Assembly: GCA_023249645.1 (NCBI GenBank)
Contig: JAHFCF010000021.1
Location: forward strand, 1-47,369
Reading direction: 5' to 3'
DNA length: 47,369 nt
Origin: Elusimicrobiota bacterium
GTDB taxonomy: Bacteria > Elusimicrobiota > Elusimicrobia > UBA1565 > UBA9628
The notes below the pieces were generated by a model that was not told the DNA's origin, made no database searches, and saw only the letters and a list, made by a program, of their open reading frames with translations. The position numbers and the translations under genes are program-made. This document shows positions 32,049 through 40,313 of this stretch, one piece after another. Every line of letters starts with the position of its first letter. Position 1 is the first letter of the stretch.

Positions 32049-32780
32049 CTACGCCGACTTGCCCGCCGGTTCCGGCTTAAAAAGGATGCGCTGGCAGCTC
32101 TCGCAGACCACGAGGCTCTTGCCCTTCGTGGCCTCGACGACCACCTGGGGGGCCAGAGCGATGCGGCACGCGCTGCAGTTGCCGCCCTCGATCGGCACGA
32201 CCGCGTCCATCTTGCCCCGCATGCGCGCGTGCCTATAGATGCGCAGCATCTCGGGCGGGACATCGGCGGCGGCCTGATCGCAGAGGGCCTTTTGCGCGTC
32301 GTGCCGGGCCTTGATCTCCTCGAGCTGCTTTTCCAAGACGGAGATCTCAGCCTTGGCCTCGTCTTCTACGCCCTTGAGTTCTGCGGCCGCGGCCTTCTCT
32401 TCGCGTCGGCCCGCGTCGATGCCCTCCATGGCCTCGAGGATGGCGGTCTCAATCTCGCCCACCGCGGCACGGTCCTGGTCGATCTCATGCTGGAGCGCTT
32501 TGAAAGCGTCGTTGGTCTTGACCTGATTGAGCTCCACGCCATGCTTGCGGATCGCCTCTTCCTTGGCGGCGATATCGAGTTCCTTCTCTTTTTTCGTCTT
32601 CTCCAGCGCGATCAGAGCGGCCTTGGCCGCGTTGAGCCGCCCCTTGGCCGACTCCAGGTCCGAACGCAGATCCGCGATCTTCGCGGGGATCTGGTCCATC
32701 TCGCCTTGGAGCTTATCGAGGACCGCGTCCTGTTCCTGAAGCAGCACGAGCTTCTGGATGCTTTCCTTCGTGATGGCCAT
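32049..32780 (-). CDS. C4-type zinc-ribbon coiled-coil protein (DUF164 family)
   Basis: The 243-aa product is a long coiled coil (about residues 5-175, rich in Lys, Glu and Ala) ending in a zinc ribbon with two Cys pairs: NCSACRIAL and VVCESCQRILF. This is the layout of the DUF164/zf-RING_7 family, often found next to rnpB. The family is thought to bind nucleic acid or to act in RNA or stress biology, but no firm role is known to me. TATAAT at 32796-32791 lies only ten bases before the ATG, with no good -35 box. rnpB follows after nine bases. Confidence 0.92.
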   Translation of the reverse strand: MAITKESIQKLVLLQEQDAVLDKLQGEMDQIPAKIADLRSDLESAKGRLNAAKAALIALEKTKKEKELDIAAKEEAIRKHGVELNQVKTNDAFKALQHEIDQDRAAVGEIETAILEAMEGIDAGRREEKAAAAELKGVEDEAKAEISVLEKQLEEIKARHDAQKALCDQAAADVPPEMLRIYRHARMRGKMDAVVPIEGGNCSACRIALAPQVVVEATKGKSLVVCESCQRILFKPEPAGKSA

Positions 32781-32835
32781 GGGTGAGCTTATTATACAAA
32801 AAAATTATATATCCTTTGATCGGAAGCATTTTTTC

Positions 32836-33816
32836 ATGAAAAATCTCATTATTCCCGTGCTGGCGATCTTCTGCGGCGCCTGCGTCAGTATGAACACGGA
32901 GACATTCTCCAAGCAATCCGTCGAGCCGCGTCAGCGGACCATCGTCGTGATCTATCCCTCCCCCGGACCTTGGGTCGTCAGCGAGAGCGAGTCCAAGGCT
33001 GAATCCGCGAGCATGACCCTACCGCTGTTGAGCGCCGTTGTCCAGTCCTACCAGGACAGCCGCGACAAGGAGGCTTCCGCCGGTCTGGCGCAATACATCC
33101 CCCCCTGGCATCCCGAGAAGCTCTTCGCGCCCCATCTGATGGAAGCGCTGGCCAAGACGAGCTTCCCCGGCCGCTTCATCCCCGCCGCAGAATCCGAGTT
33201 GGACACCGCCACTCTGCGCGGCCTCAACCGGGCCGACGACGCGCTCGATTGGCAGAACAAGTATTTCCTCGCGGACTCCGGGCAGACCCAGGCGCGCGAC
33301 TACACGAAGATCCTCTCTTTGGACGACGCCCTCGTCTTCGAGGCGAACCTCATCCCCTCCGTGGCCGCGGATGACGACGGCAACATGATCCCGACCCTGA
33401 GCCTTTCCAGCCGCCTGGTACGTTGCCAGACCGGACATACCCTCTGGAGGCACGAGGCCAAGGCGGAGAACAAGGAAGCCGCCCGCAGCCTCTACGAGTT
33501 CAAGAGCATCCCGCAGGAACTCGTCGGCCGATGGATCATGCTCATGCCGGTCTTGAGTCTGGAGGCCGCCAACGGCCTGCGCGTGGCCCTGGGAGAGGCG
33601 CCGATCTCCACCGGCACGACCGTTTCGCCTCAGAAGCCGACGGTGAAGGCTCCCGCAACCTCCACCACGACAGCCGTCTCTCCGGGGTCGATCTCGACGA
33701 CGACAGCGGCCTCTCCGTGGTCGATTTCAACAGCCACGACTCCCTTCCCGTCGCCGGCAGATCAGTGGCCGATGTTCTCGACGACCACGATCCTGCCATC
33801 CCGACCAAAGAGATAA
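32836..33816 (+). CDS. Lipoprotein of unknown function
   Basis: The 326-aa product starts MKNLIIPVLAIFCGACVSM, a lipoprotein signal with lipidated Cys about 16. The body (30-260) is mixed alpha/beta, with IVVIYPSPGPW, FAPHLMEALAKTSFPGRF, DDALVFEANLIPS and SSRLVRCQTGHTLWRHEAK. This recalls outer-membrane lipoproteins that hold a conserved chaperone-like domain, but I cannot name the family. The tail (270-326) is a Thr/Ser/Pro-rich low-complexity run built from short DNA repeats. I prefer ATG 32836 over the earlier in-frame 32758, which overlaps the divergent zinc-ribbon gene and lacks a signal. Confidence 0.8.
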   Translation: MKNLIIPVLAIFCGACVSMNTETFSKQSVEPRQRTIVVIYPSPGPWVVSESESKAESASMTLPLLSAVVQSYQDSRDKEASAGLAQYIPPWHPEKLFAPHLMEALAKTSFPGRFIPAAESELDTATLRGLNRADDALDWQNKYFLADSGQTQARDYTKILSLDDALVFEANLIPSVAADDDGNMIPTLSLSSRLVRCQTGHTLWRHEAKAENKEAARSLYEFKSIPQELVGRWIMLMPVLSLEAANGLRVALGEAPISTGTTVSPQKPTVKAPATSTTTAVSPGSISTTTAASPWSISTATTPFPSPADQWPMFSTTTILPSRPKR

Positions 33817-33838
33817 GCCGACCCGGTTCGCTCAAAAG

Positions 33839-34339
33839 TCAAGGCCTGACCCCACCTTCGTCAGCCCAGCGCGCGGCCAGGAAGAGGGCCGAGGAAAGCC
33901 GGTTGAGAAAAGACCCGAGCGCGGGATCCAGACGGGCAGAGACCACGGCACGCTCGGCTCGACGGCAAACGGTGCGCGCCACGTGCAGCCAAGCCCCGGC
34001 CTGCGTGGCTCCCGGCATGACGAAGCCGCCGGCAGGCTTGAGCTTCGCGGAGAGCCGCGCCATGCGCTTCTCCAGATCGCGCGTCTTCTCGGCCAGCCGC
34101 GCCCTCTCTCGCCGGGAGATGGCCCCCGGCTGGGCCGCCACGCCGCAAGAGAACATCAGCGCTTGCTGCGCGGCCTTCAAAATGTCGCGGACCGAAGAAC
34201 GCCGCGGCAGCGCGGCCAGAGCCGCGCCCACGCACGCGCAGGCTTCATCTAAGTCCCCGCACACGGCCAAGCGCGGGTGGTCCTTGCGCACGGGACGACC
34301 GCCGCGCAAGGTCGTCCAACCTCGGTCCGATCTCTTCAT
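33839..34339 (-). CDS. PduO-type ATP:cob(I)alamin adenosyltransferase-like protein
   Basis: The 166-aa product has the PduO family pattern: RGWTTLRGGRPVRKDHPRL, GDLDEACACVGAAL, FVMPGATQAGAWLHVARTV, CRRAERAVVS and FLNRLSSALFLAARW. The family transfers adenosyl from ATP to cob(I)alamin. The N-terminal TRTGD-type segment is reduced to SDRGW, so activity should be checked. ATG 34339 begins two bases after the murC-like stop, so the pair is one operon. Longer in-frame starts upstream are shadows of that gene. No other cobalamin genes are in the window. Confidence 0.88.
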   Translation of the reverse strand: MKRSDRGWTTLRGGRPVRKDHPRLAVCGDLDEACACVGAALAALPRRSSVRDILKAAQQALMFSCGVAAQPGAISRRERARLAEKTRDLEKRMARLSAKLKPAGGFVMPGATQAGAWLHVARTVCRRAERAVVSARLDPALGSFLNRLSSALFLAARWADEGGVRP

Positions 34340-34341
34340 TC

Positions 34342-35688
34342 TCAGAGAGCCTGGAGGATCTGGCGGGCGAAATCCGTCAGGGAAGGATCCCGCGCGCCCA
34401 TCACCAGGACGAGGTCCCCCTCCCGGGCCTGGGCCGCGATCTGCGCCGCGATAGCGTCGCGCTGCGGCACATGGAAGGCGTTCTTCCCGCGCAGACGCAG
34501 AGGCTCGGCCACATCGCGCGAGGAGATGTCCTGGACGACCGTCCCACCCGCATAGTAGATATCCGGAAACCAGGCCCGGTCTTCGGGACCCAGTCCCTCG
34601 GCAAAAGCCTCGATGAGATCGGACTTCAAGAGCCTCGTGGGCGCGAAGCCGTGGCACTGATAGACCGCGAGGATCCTTTTGGCCCGCAGATGCGCCGCGG
34701 CCAAAGCCGCTGAGACCTTGGCCGGGTTGTGGGCATAATCATCGACGACCTCGACTCCGCGGCTGCGGCCCAGACTCTGAAAACGACGCGTGACTCCCTG
34801 ATAAGAAGCCAGCGCCCGCGAACAGTCGCTCAAAGAAACGCCCTCGTTGACGGCAGCGGCCACGGCTGCCACGGCATTGGCCACGTTGCAGGAGCCCGGC
34901 AAGGGTAGGACGAACTCCGCGGACTGGATCCTGAATCGAGATTCCAGAGCGCCGAGGCGGACAGCCTCGGCCCGCACCTGCCCGGAATCCAGGCCGAAGG
35001 TCGAACTCGCGCCGAGATCCTTCAGATTCGAGTCGTCGGCATTGATCAGAGCGGTTTGGACATTGGCCCGGAACTTCGCCAGGATCTCTTTCATGGCCGA
35101 GACTTCCTTATGGTCCTTGGTGAGGTTGAGGAAAACGCCCACGGCCGGATGGTAATTGACCAGGGAGCCGTCGCTCTCGTCGGCCTCGATGACGAGGAGT
35201 TTTGATTGTCCGCGGAAAGCGTTGCCGAAAAGCCCGCGCGCCTGCAACTTGAGCAGGTTGCCGCCGGTGATGATGGAGGGCGAGCGGCCGGCCTCCTCGA
35301 GGATCTCGAAGACCATGGCGGCCACCGTGGACTTGCCGCTGGTGCCGGTCACGGCGATCGCGCGGCTCTCAGCCACGTAGCGGGCCAAAAACTCAGAGCG
35401 ATGCATGACAGAAATTCCCAGCCGCCTGGCCGCCGCGATGTCGGCGTTGGACTCCTCGACCGCGGTGGAGAGCACGACCAGGTCCGTGGCGGGCGTGACG
35501 CCGCTGCCGTCCTGGGGGAATATCTTCACTCCCAGGGCCTCGAGCTGGACGAGCAGGACGGCGTTGCCTCCCTGGCCGAAGGACCGGTCAGAACCCGTGG
35601 CCGGGCCGTGGTCCATGGCGTGCATCTGCGCCAAAGCGCTCATGCCGGAGCCGCCGATGCCGACGAAATGGATGCAGGGCTTCTTCAC
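34342..35688 (-). CDS. murC: MurC-like Mur ligase (UDP-N-acetylmuramate:L-alanine ligase family), GTG start
   Basis: The 448-aa protein has a MurC/Mpl-type N-terminus (IHFVGIGGSGMSALAQ), ATP loop GTSGKST (115-121; the family norm is GTHGKTT), EADESDGSLVNY, NLTKDHKE, DDYAHNPAKV and YQCHGFAPTRLL in place of the usual QPHRYSR-type segment. It should ligate an amino acid to a UDP-muramyl substrate in the cytoplasm. The changed P-loop and C-terminal motifs leave room for a different substrate. The gene lies outside any dcw cell-wall cluster. The start is GTG; a TATAAT box ends ten bases before it. Confidence 0.85.
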   Translation of the reverse strand: MKKPCIHFVGIGGSGMSALAQMHAMDHGPATGSDRSFGQGGNAVLLVQLEALGVKIFPQDGSGVTPATDLVVLSTAVEESNADIAAARRLGISVMHRSEFLARYVAESRAIAVTGTSGKSTVAAMVFEILEEAGRSPSIITGGNLLKLQARGLFGNAFRGQSKLLVIEADESDGSLVNYHPAVGVFLNLTKDHKEVSAMKEILAKFRANVQTALINADDSNLKDLGASSTFGLDSGQVRAEAVRLGALESRFRIQSAEFVLPLPGSCNVANAVAAVAAAVNEGVSLSDCSRALASYQGVTRRFQSLGRSRGVEVVDDYAHNPAKVSAALAAAHLRAKRILAVYQCHGFAPTRLLKSDLIEAFAEGLGPEDRAWFPDIYYAGGTVVQDISSRDVAEPLRLRGKNAFHVPQRDAIAAQIAAQAREGDLVLVMGARDPSLTDFARQILQAL

Positions 35689-35698
35689 CGTGGCTGGG

Positions 35699-35727
35699 AT
35701 TATAGGATTTTGCGGCTTGCATGGCGA
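35699..35727 (-). promoter_or_regulatory. Promoter of the murC-like gene
   Basis: The minus strand has TCGCCA (35727-35722), a 17-bp spacer and a perfect TATAAT (35704-35699). Ten bases separate the -10 box from the GTG at 35688, giving a leader of only a few bases. Confidence 0.55.
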
Positions 35728-35807
35728 CCCGCTCCTGCAGACTTAAAAAAATCGGGGTGAACTGTTGCCGGCGATAGTTGAAGATTTTTCCTGCTGCCGG
35801 CTCTTAC

Positions 35808-35821
35808 ATTTGCCGGCAAAT
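35808..35821. repeat. 14-bp perfect palindrome ATTTGCCGGCAAAT
   Basis: This perfect palindrome contains the third of three TGCCGGC copies in the gap. It could be an operator for a dimeric regulator. Confidence 0.45.
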
Positions 35822-35954
35822 ATCAATTTCATGATTCCATGGATATGCCAAGAGAAGGCATGCCGATTGCCATAAAAATTATGCTTAAAATTAAAAGATA
35901 AAATGAGTGTCGACAAGATGCCTAAAAAATAAGCTCTGCGGGCATAGGCCCCTG

Positions 35955-35982
35955 GACCTAGACGCAGTTAGGTCTTAAGACC
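35955..35982 (+). promoter_or_regulatory. Two mutually exclusive hairpins upstream of the HEYTH gene
   Basis: GACCTA (35955-35960) can pair with TAGGTC (35969-35974). GGTCTTAAGACC (35971-35982) is a 12-bp palindrome that uses the same GGTC. Only one stem can form at a time, which is the layout of a leader switch. Confidence 0.35.
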
Positions 35983-36021
35983 CTCCCCAAAACGCCCAAA
36001 ACCGTTACACTTATTATTGAG

Positions 36022-37185
36022 ATGAACAAGCACTGGCACCGTCTGGCATTCCTCGCATCCCTCGGGATACTTCTTTGCCCGTCTTTTGTCTCCGCCCAGG
36101 GGAAAACGGCAGTCGTTGCTGGCGAAATCCGCCTGGAAAAGCCGGTCGGGATGCCTGCTCAGGGCGCGGGACTGATGATGTCTCCCGCCGCCATACCCCT
36201 GGCTCCTTGCCCCCCTCTGGCCGGGGATTCTGTTCTGGCCCCAGTTGCACCCCAAATCGATCTCGGACTCGCTCCTGCAAAGACTGCCGTCATCCCAAAA
36301 TCACCGGACATGCCTTTCCCAGCCGCTCGCGGTCCGCCAGCCGCGAAGGCTGCAATCCCCGCAGACATCGCGGCGTTCATCGCCAGCGCCCAGCAAGCGC
36401 CGGATGCGCCTCAGATCCACGAGTTTTTGGCTTCGCTGCCAGCGCGTTTCGACGGAATGTCTCCGAGCACCAGGGAGACAGTGCTGGACGGGATCGAGAA
36501 CTTGGCCAAGTCCCGGCCGCAATCCGTCCATCTACGGCAGGCCCTGCAGCAACTCATCGTGCGCGATGAGTCTGAGCACATCGAACCCAGGGTGCAAGGG
36601 ATTCCCTTGAATCCGGCCCGCAGGCAGGAACTCCTCTCCAGCACACACTACGCGGACGTGCGCTGGTACCACCACTTCTTCGGCAAGGTACCTCATCCGG
36701 AAGCCAGAGGAGTCACCCAGGGCTCAGACCTTTCCATTCATCTGCACGTCAAGAAAGATTGGGACCGAATGCCTTCATTCGTCGCTTTCTACCGGGCCCT
36801 TTTCGCGCACGAATACACCCACCGGCTCGAGTTCGAGGGCAAACTCACGGAAAAGAGGGGCGAGCTCTCCGCTGTTGCCACGGAAATGCTGCGCACCTTG
36901 GAATTAGTGGGCCTGGAAGGACTACAGCAAGACGTCCTCGGCTGCAGAACGCAGTCTGAACTCGCCTCGTTTGAGAAGGGCCGCGCCTGGATGAAGTCAA
37001 AGGAACGTTCCCAGGAAAAAGGCGAGTCAGGGATCTTCTGGAAAGGCTTTGCAGCCGGCGTAGCCTATGAGATAGCCCTGCAAACAGGACGCTGGACCGA
37101 TGCCTGGCTTTTTCACCGATTGATCGCTTCAGGCCGGTCCTTGCATGATGCCGAGAACACGGTTCGCCATCCAGTCAACCCCTGA
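36022..37185 (+). CDS. Secreted protein with HEYTH zinc-metalloprotease-like motif
   Basis: The 387-aa product has a signal peptide (about 1-25, ending VSA) and a Pro/Ala-rich linker to about residue 110. A helical segment follows (FLASLPARFDGMSPSTRETV). The C-terminal part contains ALFAHEYTHRLEFEGKL, an HExxH motif near residue 260, and then EKRGELSAVATEM, whose Glu could be a third zinc ligand. It may be a secreted zinc peptidase; no family was recognised, so this rests on the motif. A weak TTGAG precedes the ATG. The 48 bases downstream to the HAMP gene hold no clear terminator. Confidence 0.75.
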   Translation: MNKHWHRLAFLASLGILLCPSFVSAQGKTAVVAGEIRLEKPVGMPAQGAGLMMSPAAIPLAPCPPLAGDSVLAPVAPQIDLGLAPAKTAVIPKSPDMPFPAARGPPAAKAAIPADIAAFIASAQQAPDAPQIHEFLASLPARFDGMSPSTRETVLDGIENLAKSRPQSVHLRQALQQLIVRDESEHIEPRVQGIPLNPARRQELLSSTHYADVRWYHHFFGKVPHPEARGVTQGSDLSIHLHVKKDWDRMPSFVAFYRALFAHEYTHRLEFEGKLTEKRGELSAVATEMLRTLELVGLEGLQQDVLGCRTQSELASFEKGRAWMKSKERSQEKGESGIFWKGFAAGVAYEIALQTGRWTDAWLFHRLIASGRSLHDAENTVRHPVNP

Positions 37186-37236
37186 CCGGATAGACATATT
37201 TACAGCCATGCGCAGGATTGCTAAGCTTCTCCCAGC

Positions 37237-37782
37237 ATGGAAAAGATCGACAAGGACATCCTGATCGCCGCCATTCTCATCCTGGTCCTGCTCCTCGGTG
37301 TCGAGGGCATCGCCATCGGCTGGGCCGTCAATCATGCGGCCCTCCAGGTCAGCCAGGTGCCGCGGCCCGACCGCGTGCTGGCCTTCGCCCGGTGGTGGGT
37401 CATCATCCTCGCTCCTTTCGTGGCCCTCAACGCCGCGCTCGGGGCCTGGCTCGCCTACAGGCTCTCCACCCCCCTCTGGCGCATCCGCGAGGCCCTGCGC
37501 GAAGTGACCGCAGGCAACCTGGAAGTCGAGCTCGCCGCCGGACCGGGAGAGCTGCTCGGCGGCTACACGCAGGAATGCCGGGACATGCTCCAGACCCTGC
37601 GCCGGCTCATCTACCGCGACCGCCGATCCGCCGAGGAGGTCAGCGCGCTCTTGGCTCAGGGCCAGGAACTGCTCCGCGAACCCGGCCACGAGAAAAAACT
37701 CGGCCAACTCCTGACCGAGGCGCGCAGCACGCTCAGCGTCGTCAACCACCATTTCATGAAGGGCCGCAGGGAGGAGCCATGA
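37237..37782 (+). CDS. Two-pass membrane HAMP-domain protein without an output domain
   Basis: The 181-aa product has two membrane segments (about 8-30 and 52-72) separated by a short outside loop. A HAMP-like helix pair follows (LSTPLWRIREALREVTAGNLEVEL, about 76-99) and then a helical tail to the end. There is no kinase, methyl-accepting or cyclase domain. It could pass a membrane signal to a partner. The next gene, a receiver-only regulator, starts in an ATGA overlap and is the obvious candidate. A long frame starting at 37218 in another register is a shadow. Confidence 0.85.
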   Translation: MEKIDKDILIAAILILVLLLGVEGIAIGWAVNHAALQVSQVPRPDRVLAFARWWVIILAPFVALNAALGAWLAYRLSTPLWRIREALREVTAGNLEVELAAGPGELLGGYTQECRDMLQTLRRLIYRDRRSAEEVSALLAQGQELLREPGHEKKLGQLLTEARSTLSVVNHHFMKGRREEP

Positions 37783-38156
37783 ACGACCCCGTCGTGCTAG
37801 TCGCCGACGACACGGAGGAAGTGCGCGAGCTGGTGATCACCTTCATGGAAGAGTTTGGCCTCAACGCCCATGGCGTCAAGGACGTGGCGTCGGCCCAGAA
37901 GTGGCTCTCCCAGAACACGCCGCCCTTGGTCATCACGGATATCATGATGCCGGACGGCAACGGTCTGGACCTATGCCGCTGGATCCGCTCCCAGCCGCGC
38001 ATCGCGGCCGTCCCCATCATCGTCATGACCGCCATCAAGGACGATGAGACGGCTCAGGACGCCCTCCAGATGGGCGCGATGGATTTCATCAGGAAACCCA
38101 TCGAGTTCGCGGTCCTGCGCGGCAAGGTGGAGCGCTTCCTCCCCGCAAAAACATGA
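37779..38156 (+). CDS. Receiver-only response regulator
   Basis: The 125-aa protein is a single REC domain with the acidic pair D10-D11 (VADDTEE), phospho-acceptor D54 (VITDIMMPDGNG), T84 (VMTAIKDD) and K106 (FIRKPIE). All residues needed for phosphorylation are present. There is no DNA-binding or enzyme output, so it must act by protein contact. It overlaps the genes on both sides by ATGA. No histidine kinase is in this cluster; the kinase at 23235-27536 is 10 kb away. Confidence 0.93.
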   Translation: MNDPVVLVADDTEEVRELVITFMEEFGLNAHGVKDVASAQKWLSQNTPPLVITDIMMPDGNGLDLCRWIRSQPRIAAVPIIVMTAIKDDETAQDALQMGAMDFIRKPIEFAVLRGKVERFLPAKT

Positions 38157-38596
38157 TCTCCCGACTCTTTCACGCCCTTCTCGCCGCCTCGGTCGTGGCC
38201 GGCGCCGCAGCGCTGGGCAGCTACGGCGTCTCCCATTGGGTCCCCGAAGGCAAGACCCATGACCGCCTGGAGCGCTGGTTCTCGGCCGGAGGAAAAGCCC
38301 TGGAGGCGCGCCTGCCCCAGAACTGGAAGGACAGGCTCTCGGCCGCCAAAGAGCGCCTGCCCCAGGTCGAAGACACCATCGTCGGCGAGATGCCGCAGGC
38401 CGCGGCTCCGGCCCAGAAGCTCTTCCATCTCTACAACATCGGCGCCTGGACGGCGGCGGGCTTCATCCTCTGCTTCGTGATGACGGTCCTTTTCGCCGTT
38501 TCGTCGCTTAAGTCCGCCCTGGCCTTGGGATTCAAGGTCGCGCTCACCCTGATCTTCCTGCAGGCGGCGCTCATCGCGGCCGGCGTCTTGTTCTAA
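38153..38596 (+). CDS. Small membrane protein, unknown function
   Basis: The 147-aa product has an N-terminal hydrophobic segment (about 5-28), an amphipathic soluble stretch (WVPEGKTHDRLERWF to VEDTIVGEMPQ) and two membrane segments near 93-145. No family is recognised. Its ATG overlaps the regulator stop, so it belongs to the same operon. The ankyrin lipoprotein follows after 13 bases with AAGAGGAGGG as a ribosome site. Confidence 0.8.
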   Translation: MISRLFHALLAASVVAGAAALGSYGVSHWVPEGKTHDRLERWFSAGGKALEARLPQNWKDRLSAAKERLPQVEDTIVGEMPQAAAPAQKLFHLYNIGAWTAAGFILCFVMTVLFAVSSLKSALALGFKVALTLIFLQAALIAAGVLF

Positions 38597-38609
38597 GAGG
38601 AGGGATCTG

Positions 38610-40313
38610 ATGCGTCATCATTCTCCGTCGGTTGCCCGCTCTCTCATCGGTCTGTGCGCCGCCGCGCTCTGTGCGGCCTGCGCCTCGCCGCAGCTGCGCC
38701 TGACCAACGCCGCCCTCATGGGCGACGACAGGCAGGTCGCCGAACTGCTCCAGGACAAGAGGGTCGACGTCAACGCGTCCTTCGCCAGCCCCGAGGGTTC
38801 GCAGCAATGCAGCGCCAGCCAGCTGACCCCCCTGCAGGCCGCCGTCTGCCGCGGCCGCCTGGACACGGTCAAGCTGCTGCTCGAGCACAACGCCAAGCCC
38901 GACGCACCGTCCGCCGGAGTCAGGGCCCTGGTCATGGCCATTGAGCGCGATGAGATCAGCATCGCCAAGCTGCTCCTGGAGCGCGACGCCGACGCCAACG
39001 CCAAAGACGAGAGCGGACGCTCGGCGCTGCTCCTCGCCGTCCGCAAAGCGAACCAAGGGCTCATCAAGCTGCTCCTCGAGCGCGGCGCCGACGCCAACGC
39101 CAAGGATGAGAATGGACAGAGCGCGCTCATGCTCGCCGCCAAGAAAGGCAGCGTCAGCCTCGTCAAGCTTCTCCTCTCTCATGGGGCCGACATCGCGGCC
39201 CAGGACAACCACGGCGACACCGCCTTCATGCTCGCGGCCAGCGTCGAGGCCGCTAAACTCGTCGGCGCCGACGCCGCCGACGTCAACGCCCAGGACTCGG
39301 ACGGCGACACGGCGCTGCTCATCGCCGCGCGGCGCGGCAACGCGGCCATGGCCCACTATCTCCTCCAGCGCGGAGCCGACGTCTCGGCCAAGGACGCGCA
39401 GGGCCTCTCCACGCTCGCCCTGGCCCGCCGCTCCCAATCCGCCGACACGGTCGAAGCCCTGCAGGCGGCCCTGCGCAGGATCTTCGACAAGGACCTCTCC
39501 ACGGCCGAGGCCGCGGCCCAGAACGGCGAGACCGGTAGGGCCCTGTCCCTCTACGCATCGGCCCTGGCCGCCGCGTCCGAGGATCCGGTGCTCGTCCGCC
39601 AGATCCGCGTCCTGATGATCCGCTGCGCGGCGCGCTCGGTGAACCATCCCAATCTCCCCGAGGACGCCCGCCGCCACGTCGTGCAGGGCCAGTATCTCCT
39701 CAAGCAGGGCATGAGCCCGGACGAGGTGGAAAAGGAGATGCGCCTTGCCATCGACGCCGCCCCCTGGTGGGGAGACGGCTACTATAACCTCGGCATGGTG
39801 CAGGCCACGGCCGACCACTACCAGGACGCTATGGCGACGCTCAAACTCTTCGTCGAGGCGGACCCCAAGAACTCCCTCGCCGCGGCGGCCCAGGACAAGA
39901 TCTACGAGCTCGAGATCGCCCAGCGCGAGGCCGACAAGATCTCCGGCCTAGCCGGATCCTGGTCGGGGGGCTGGAGCGTCAGCGTCTCGGGCAACAAGCT
40001 CACCGCCTCCGGCGGCAGCGCCACGCTGACGGCCACGATCCGCAAGAACATGCTCGACGGCTCGGTCGAGGGCGGCGCGAGCGCCGGGGGCGACAACTGC
40101 ACGATCCCGGGCCAGATCCATCCCGCGACCGGCAAGATCGACGCCGACGGCCGCGGCATCGAGTTCGACTACGTCTGGTCCCAATACCAGACCCACGGCC
40201 ACTGCGTGGACATGTTCGGCAACGCCTCCTGGTGCTGTCTCTTATGCACCACGGTCTGCGACGGGGTCAACATCATCGCCACCAACAACGTGCACATGCG
40301 GCTGACGCGCTGA
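38610..40313 (+). CDS. Ankyrin- and TPR-repeat lipoprotein
   Basis: The 567-aa product has a lipoprotein signal (LCAAALCAACASP, Cys about 25). About seven ankyrin repeats run over 30-285 (for example LIKLLLERGADANAKDENGQ). TPR-like helices lie at about 290-440 (GDGYYNLGMVQATADHYQDA) and a beta-rich C-terminal domain at about 447-567, with a Cys cluster WCCLLCTTVCDG. Ankyrin and TPR repeats bind proteins. Placement in the envelope suggests it scaffolds or senses outside partners. AAGAGGAGGG precedes the ATG. Its stop directly abuts the next start. Confidence 0.9.
   Translation: MRHHSPSVARSLIGLCAAALCAACASPQLRLTNAALMGDDRQVAELLQDKRVDVNASFASPEGSQQCSASQLTPLQAAVCRGRLDTVKLLLEHNAKPDAPSAGVRALVMAIERDEISIAKLLLERDADANAKDESGRSALLLAVRKANQGLIKLLLERGADANAKDENGQSALMLAAKKGSVSLVKLLLSHGADIAAQDNHGDTAFMLAASVEAAKLVGADAADVNAQDSDGDTALLIAARRGNAAMAHYLLQRGADVSAKDAQGLSTLALARRSQSADTVEALQAALRRIFDKDLSTAEAAAQNGETGRALSLYASALAAASEDPVLVRQIRVLMIRCAARSVNHPNLPEDARRHVVQGQYLLKQGMSPDEVEKEMRLAIDAAPWWGDGYYNLGMVQATADHYQDAMATLKLFVEADPKNSLAAAAQDKIYELEIAQREADKISGLAGSWSGGWSVSVSGNKLTASGGSATLTATIRKNMLDGSVEGGASAGGDNCTIPGQIHPATGKIDADGRGIEFDYVWSQYQTHGHCVDMFGNASWCCLLCTTVCDGVNIIATNNVHMRLTR

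Larger units (their letters stand above)
35728..36021. other. AT-richer intergenic region with palindromes, no gene seen
   Basis: Between the murC-like gene and the HEYTH gene there is about 330 bp without an open frame or tRNA. Its middle (about 35800-35930) is clearly richer in A and T than the rest of the window. It holds three TGCCGGC copies (35766, 35795, 35811) and hairpin-forming sequence at 35955-35982. Confidence 0.6.

Noticed and set aside
32758-32835. Upstream ATG for the lipoprotein gene
   Set aside because: It would overlap the divergent zinc-ribbon gene and place the lipoprotein signal inside the protein.
37218-38156. Long frame covering the HAMP gene and the regulator
   Set aside because: Only its last 125 codons encode protein-like sequence (the receiver domain). 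The earlier part is an off-frame reading of the HAMP gene.
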